From Plasmopara viticola (taxonomy: Eukaryota; Oomycota; Peronosporomycetes; Peronosporales; Peronosporaceae), in the NCBI GenBank assembly GCA_001695595.3, contig MBPM02000061.1, positions 62,001 to 126,000 on the forward strand: a stretch of DNA of 64,000 nucleotides, read 5' to 3'. This document shows positions 59,651 through 64,000 of the stretch, in pieces. A program made the position numbers and the translations under genes. Under the pieces are notes generated by a model. It saw only the letters and a list, made by a program, of their open reading frames with translations. It made no database searches and was not told the origin of the DNA. Positions within the stretch are counted from its first letter, which is position 1, and each line of letters begins with the position of its first letter.

Positions 59651-60885
59651 ATGCTCTCGTTTCGTCACCTCCGGACTTCCCACTCGACCCTTCCCTCTGT
59701 GCAGCATGTCTTGTCGATCGCCAACATGTCGGCTGACACTTTATCTAAGCGCTTTGAGCGCAGCGTCGCACTAGGCAAAACGTTGCCCCCCCTCTCGGAC
59801 AATGCGACCAAACTCGAGATGTATGCGCTGTATAAACAGGCAAACGTGGGCCCAAATACCACGTCGCGGCCCAGTTTGCTCGACTTTGTAGGTCGAGCCA
59901 AGTGGGATGCGTGGGCCAAGCTTGGCGACATGACGCAGGACGATGCCAAAGTAAAATACATGGCCATGATTGATGAGCTGGTGGCCAAGGAGGAGGATCA
60001 AGGACAGCCACAAGAGGCTGCTGCGCCTTCGACCGAGGCGACAGATCTTCTCGTTGAGATCTCGTGAGTGCGATCCAATGTCATCGATTGAGCCTACTAG
60101 CTTATTGCTATGTATTGTATGCTTGTCACGACAGCGATGCGGGACTGCTCACAATCCAGTTAAATCGACCGACAAAGCTCAATGCGTTTACTGTTGAAAT
60201 GTACGAAAGCATCACCACTGCGCTCGAGCGTTCCAAGGCTCAAGAGACCGTCAAGGCGGTGCTTTTGAAAAGCTCGGGGCCGTATTTCTCTAGCGGCAAC
60301 GACCTGAGCGTCTTTACGTCCAACCCAGACGGTCTTTTACCAAAAGAATTGGCGGATAAAGGCGCAACTTTACTTGAACACTTTATCAACGCGTTCATCA
60401 CGTACCCCAAGCCGCTTGTCGCCGCCGTCCAAGGACCCGCCGTGGGCATTGCCACGACCATATTAGGCCTGTGTGACCTCGTGTACGTCAAGGAGACGGC
60501 AACGTTCCACACGCCGTTCACGTCTCTGGGCCAGACGCCAGAAGCGTGCTCGTCTCTTCTCTTTCCACGCATCATGGGCCCCGCGCGTGCAAACGCCATG
60601 CTATTGCTCGGCGAAAAGTTTAGTGCTAAGGAAGCGGTGGAGGCAGGGTTGGCAACGGCAGTCTTTGGGGCCGCAGACTTTGATACGCAAGTACAAACCA
60701 AGGTGGACTTGTTGCTGTCGCGGTACCCACAGGCCGTTCAGCGCTCCAAGGCACTCGTTCACTCTCGTGCAAATGTGAAAGAGTTGCAAGAGATCAACCA
60801 CGTCGAGTGTCAGACGCTCAAGGAACTGTGGGTCGGACCCGAGTGCATAGATGCTATTCTGAAGTTTCAGGCTCGCAAAAAGTAA
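59651..60885 (+). CDS. ECI2: Acyl-CoA-binding protein / delta3,delta2-enoyl-CoA isomerase fusion (two exons)
   Basis: Exons are 59651-60063 and 60135-60885, joined in phase 2 across a 71-nt GTGAGT...ACAG intron, giving 387 residues. ECI2 moves double bonds from delta-3 to delta-2 so that unsaturated fatty acids can be beta-oxidised. The N-terminal half is an acyl-CoA-binding domain (KLEMYALYKQANVG, WDAWAKLGDM, AKVKYMAMIDEL). The second half is a crotonase fold: LNRPTKLNAFTVEMYESI, FSSGNDLSVF, GPAVGIATTILGLCDLVY and TFHTPFTSLGQTPEACSS, with the catalytic Glu in QTPEA. Domain order equals animal ECI2. The C-terminus is QARKK, not a peroxisomal PTS1. The first ~30 residues (MLSFRHLRTSHSTLPSVQHV) are basic and Ser/Thr-rich without acids, so a mitochondrial presequence is likely. 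The ATG at 59651 was chosen for that reason; MSADT at residue 28 is a possible internal start. Confidence 0.92.
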
Positions 60886-63800
60886 ATACTAAATTGCACA
60901 AAGCAATTGGTCAGTGTCACGTGTTGCTTTTGACCATAATTTGTAATGCAACGTAGCTACTACGCTTTCCGACGCTGCATTCAAAGTATCGTTTGCTTAT
61001 TCTCTGGATCGGATGCTTCTAAATTGGATAATGGAGCTCCTTTACTACGACGAGCGGGCTTCATGTGTCTCTGCCACCTTGACCCGCTTTTTGTTAGGAA
61101 GGCATTAATAATCGATGCATTACTATTCTAATATTTGCCAGGAGCAATTTTAATCATGCACTGTTTTAATGAAAAATTAGTTGCTCACAAAAAATTGAAG
61201 ATGGAAACGATATTTTCATGAAGCCTTGAACCATTTATTTATCAAACTTGATCGAATCACGAAATGCAAATTGCAAGTAGAAGGAAGGTCTCGGACTTAG
61301 TTTCGCCAAATCACCTACCACCACACCCTTGATGTCATGCAATTTCTCACAGTCATTTGGATCCCACCATACAGCTGCATCCAAGCAACAATTAATGGCA
61401 GTACACTTCTATGTCTGAGGCACGTACACATGACTTGCGTGCTGTCCGACTTTCACCCACTCCAGGCTGCAAGTCGGTAATATGTCGATAGATTCCTTCT
61501 CCAAGTCCTTTAAAAATCGTGTTTGCGCTTAAACGTATCGCGCTTTCGCATGTCAGCACTTGACAATAGCTTTCGATACACGAAAGCTCTCAAGATCCAT
61601 TAAGTAAGGCTGAACAACGTACAAAGTTGCAAATGGGGACATGGTTGTGCGATAACGCGCAGTTCGATTTGCACTTCGTACAAGCAAAACAATTGCTGTT
61701 ATTAAAGTAGACGAGATCAAATGTTTCGATACATTACTTAGCTACGGATGTAAATCGAAGTCTGAGCGATTAGAGAAAATCAAAATGCAATTATTAAGAA
61801 AACAACACGACTATCTGCAAATCTTGTGGGTCGATTTTAATTTATCTATTACGTCAATCGTCATTGTCCTTTGTCGCATTATCTCGTGGATGTGTTTTTT
61901 TTTGACATACTTACCTCTGAGATGTAACGAAATAAATCGGCGCTCTTGAATTATTAATTCCGAAAGTGTACATATCATCCGTGCATAGAGCGTAAACTCA
62001 GAAGACGTGCAAGAAAATACAAAAAAGGTCTGGGTGACATCCGTTCACTGTCATAGTCATAGTAAGTAAAATGTGAACGCTACGCATATCGTATCTACAT
62101 CCTATCTGTAATTTTTCGTTCACACTCAGTAATTAAGGCAGGGACTATGTCCATTTTGGTAACCTTTGGAATACGTCAGGATGCCAACGATGTAAATGCC
62201 ACTAGGGCACTATGGGTCCCTTTCTTCTAAAGCTCCTTTTAAAGGGGTGCCAACTTTCACCTGCTAAAAACAAACGGCATGTGGTATCTAAGTGAAGACT
62301 TAAAAAAAGGCTCAAGCAAGTATAAGATAGAGCCGATTTTTTTTTACCAAAACAAGCAGCTGGTGTTTAGTGGCGCGAAAGATTTTTTGGCTCATACAGA
62401 CATCGGTTTGAAAAAGCCATAGACGCACGTCAGTCCAGAGCTGAACCAAGTGATCGGCCCGTCAACGATAGAAGGAAGCCTACCTGCAGGCATAAAAAGT
62501 CCTGTTCTTGTGCGTTAACGATCGTTGTGATTATCAAGAAAAGGTAATTGACTTCCGATAACTTTAGTATATGAGTAGCTAAAAATTTTGTACAAAGTGC
62601 TTGTCCTACTTGTGAAACACCAAAAAGCAGAAGAGCAAATTATGCTTCAAACTTTTATTAATGATGATACGAAAGTTGTCGTAAGCATCGTACATGTCGA
62701 ATCGTTGAGACTCCAACGCAAATACCGACACAGCATTTATAGCGTAGGTTTTAGGCAAATGCGGCTTAACTTGTGATACCAATTACAAATAACAAGCTTA
62801 GATAGCTCTCGAAAAAATATGAAGCTTTGGATACAGTTGTTTGCGTTGATGACGCCGGCTTCCTAGGCAGATGCTTTGAGCTGCTGATATAAATTAATAC
62901 AAGAATGCCGAGCACCCCAACCTCACCGGCAAAAAGATTGTCCATCGTGGTCGCTTCACATGTAGACGCTGTTAGGCAAATCCCGCGTCGGCTTTTGTAA
63001 ACTTATCGACGCCGCATTCTAACTTGGCCAGGAGAGCACGAAAACGTTTGTGCTAGGCACCACGGAGGAATAGCCACGACAAAAGTAGAGCAATACTTTG
63101 ATTCTGAGCATCGAGTGCTGAAAATTTTTGTTTATGGGAAGTACGTCGATTATTTTTTTCGCCTAGCGATGGAGCCTTTCGGCTGAGGGCCGATATGTGG
63201 TTTGTTGAGGTTTTGATTTTTCGGAGCTGGGGTACCTAGTGCATGTCTTTTCAAAGACAATCAGGGTCGCTGGTATTACAATTCCTCAGCTCTTGAGAAT
63301 ACCCCATCATGTACCAGCCGAGAGTGAAATCTAAGCAAAGCTCCACGTCCCGCTTAAAAAAAATTATTTTCCAGATCAGTTATTAAAGATATGGCAAGCC
63401 CATCCGCAAGCTGAGAACGCTCTTGTTGCCACGATTAGGACCATTTTTTTGTGAAGTCGAGGGAATTTCTTACCTCGAAAATACTTGGAGGCTTGCAGCT
63501 CTACTTTAGCAAGACTCCACTTACACTTCTGTTCATGGTCATACCATTTTCGGCAATACCGCTTTTTCAGTCGTTAAGGTTGGAGGCGGTAAAACCATAA
63601 GTTTGGCTTGTCTTAAGATTCCGCAGATTGCAGCAAATGCAGTGCTCGAGAGAGCAAATATTGTGGACTTTGCTCGAGAGCATGTGTGGATGTGAAGTAC
63701 GGGCTTGCGATTGGTCTGTGCCTAGTATGAAAGGTGGCCTCTTTCGTTCACTTAACTTGATGTTGCTTGCGTCAGGCTCTCGAGTAGTTGCTAAGGGGGG

Positions 63801-63932
63801 CACTCGTCTTCTTTATCTCCTGAGATTGAGATCGACGGGTCATAGTCAACATCAGCTCTTCGATATATCTAATTTGAGCAGGAGGTGACCACGACGCAAA
63901 TCTTCACAATGAAGGACTTCGACGGCATAGTG
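60886..63932. other. Intergenic, no gene recognised
   Basis: Open frames are all under 90 codons and lack motifs. Coding-like but interrupted phrases at about 62140-62430 (+), such as WYLSEDLKKGSSKYKIEPIF, could not be assigned. Confidence 0.45.
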
Positions 63933-63960
63933 TACTTACTGTGGGATCCCACAGTAAGTA
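63933..63960. repeat. 28-bp perfect palindrome, possible LTR start
   Basis: TACTTACTGTGGGA is followed directly by its exact inverse complement. The inner TGTGGGATCCCACA resembles the 5' end of some Copia LTRs (TG... with an inverted core). The window ends 40 bases later, so no partner LTR can be tested. Confidence 0.8.
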
Positions 63961-64000
63961 GCAGATAGTAAAATTCATTTGTCAGAATGATCTTTGCATT

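Noticed and set aside
1..64000. CRISPR array, riboswitch, bacterial operon or phage module
   Set aside because: The genes have short spliceosomal introns and oomycete-specific families; no spaced short repeats of the CRISPR type were seen.

Overview
The window reads as a repeat-rich stretch of an oomycete genome, most likely a Peronosporales species (Phytophthora or downy mildew type). The reasons are: a Crinkler (CRN) effector gene with the LFLAK-type header; a secreted copper monooxygenase of the oomycete AA17 type; a START-like/FYVE-like zinc-finger protein and WRKY19-like zinc fingers of kinds frequent in oomycetes; very short GT-AG introns (57-84 nt); and small gene islands separated by long AT-rich tracts full of broken transposons. 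No prokaryotic features, CRISPR array or convincing RNA gene were seen.

Layout. 0.5-2.4 kb: a CRN gene (ubiquitin-like header, P-loop NTPase, PD-(D/E)XK nuclease-like domain) killed by five in-frame stops without any net frameshift. 2.4-10.35 kb: no recognisable gene. 10.36-13.49 kb: a complete hAT transposon with 15-bp terminal inverted repeats and a perfect 8-bp target duplication; its transposase is frameshifted and it carries a nested ~300-bp LINE-derived element with its own 13-bp duplication. 13.58-17.05 kb: two real genes end to end, SSU72 (+, three exons) and MCM9 (-, three exons), with stop codons only 21 bp apart. 17.8-23.2 kb: a Ty3/gypsy scrap, a second copy of the short LINE-derived element with a 12-bp target duplication, and a decayed LINE with RT and zf-RVT domains. 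23.2-29.6 kb: eroded DNA with a diverged tandem repeat and a perfect palindrome. 29.66-30.61 kb: the secreted AA17-like monooxygenase (-) with a repeat tail. 30.6-37.9 kb: eroded DNA with one long near-perfect hairpin. 37.93-39.22 kb: an isolated START/FYVE-like gene. 43.3-45.5 kb: a Ty3/gypsy remnant. 48.0-54.3 kb: a compact island of five genes (WRKY19-like zinc finger, metallophosphoesterase, WBP11, a small membrane protein, ZCCHC9-like). 54.64-55.78 kb: the longest copy of the LINE-A family, itself internally deleted. 58.4-58.9 kb: a broken glutathione peroxidase. 59.65-60.89 kb: an acyl-CoA-binding/enoyl-CoA isomerase fusion (ECI2-like). The window ends in a 28-bp perfect palindrome that may start an LTR.

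How the genes fit together. The live genes are mostly housekeeping: Pol II CTD phosphatase and mRNA 3' processing (SSU72), splicing (WBP11), RNA-binding zinc knuckles (ZCCHC9), DNA repair helicase (MCM9), fatty-acid oxidation (ECI2-like). They are packed tail-to-tail or head-to-head with gaps of 21-470 bp. The pathogenicity-related genes (CRN and the monooxygenase) lie alone in repeat-rich DNA, as expected of a two-speed oomycete genome. The most unusual structure is the LINE-A family: short elements joining the 5' leader and the 3' end of an APE-type LINE, mobilised with clean target duplications, in the manner of trypanosome RIME/ingi pairs. I did not find a clearly new multi-gene system.
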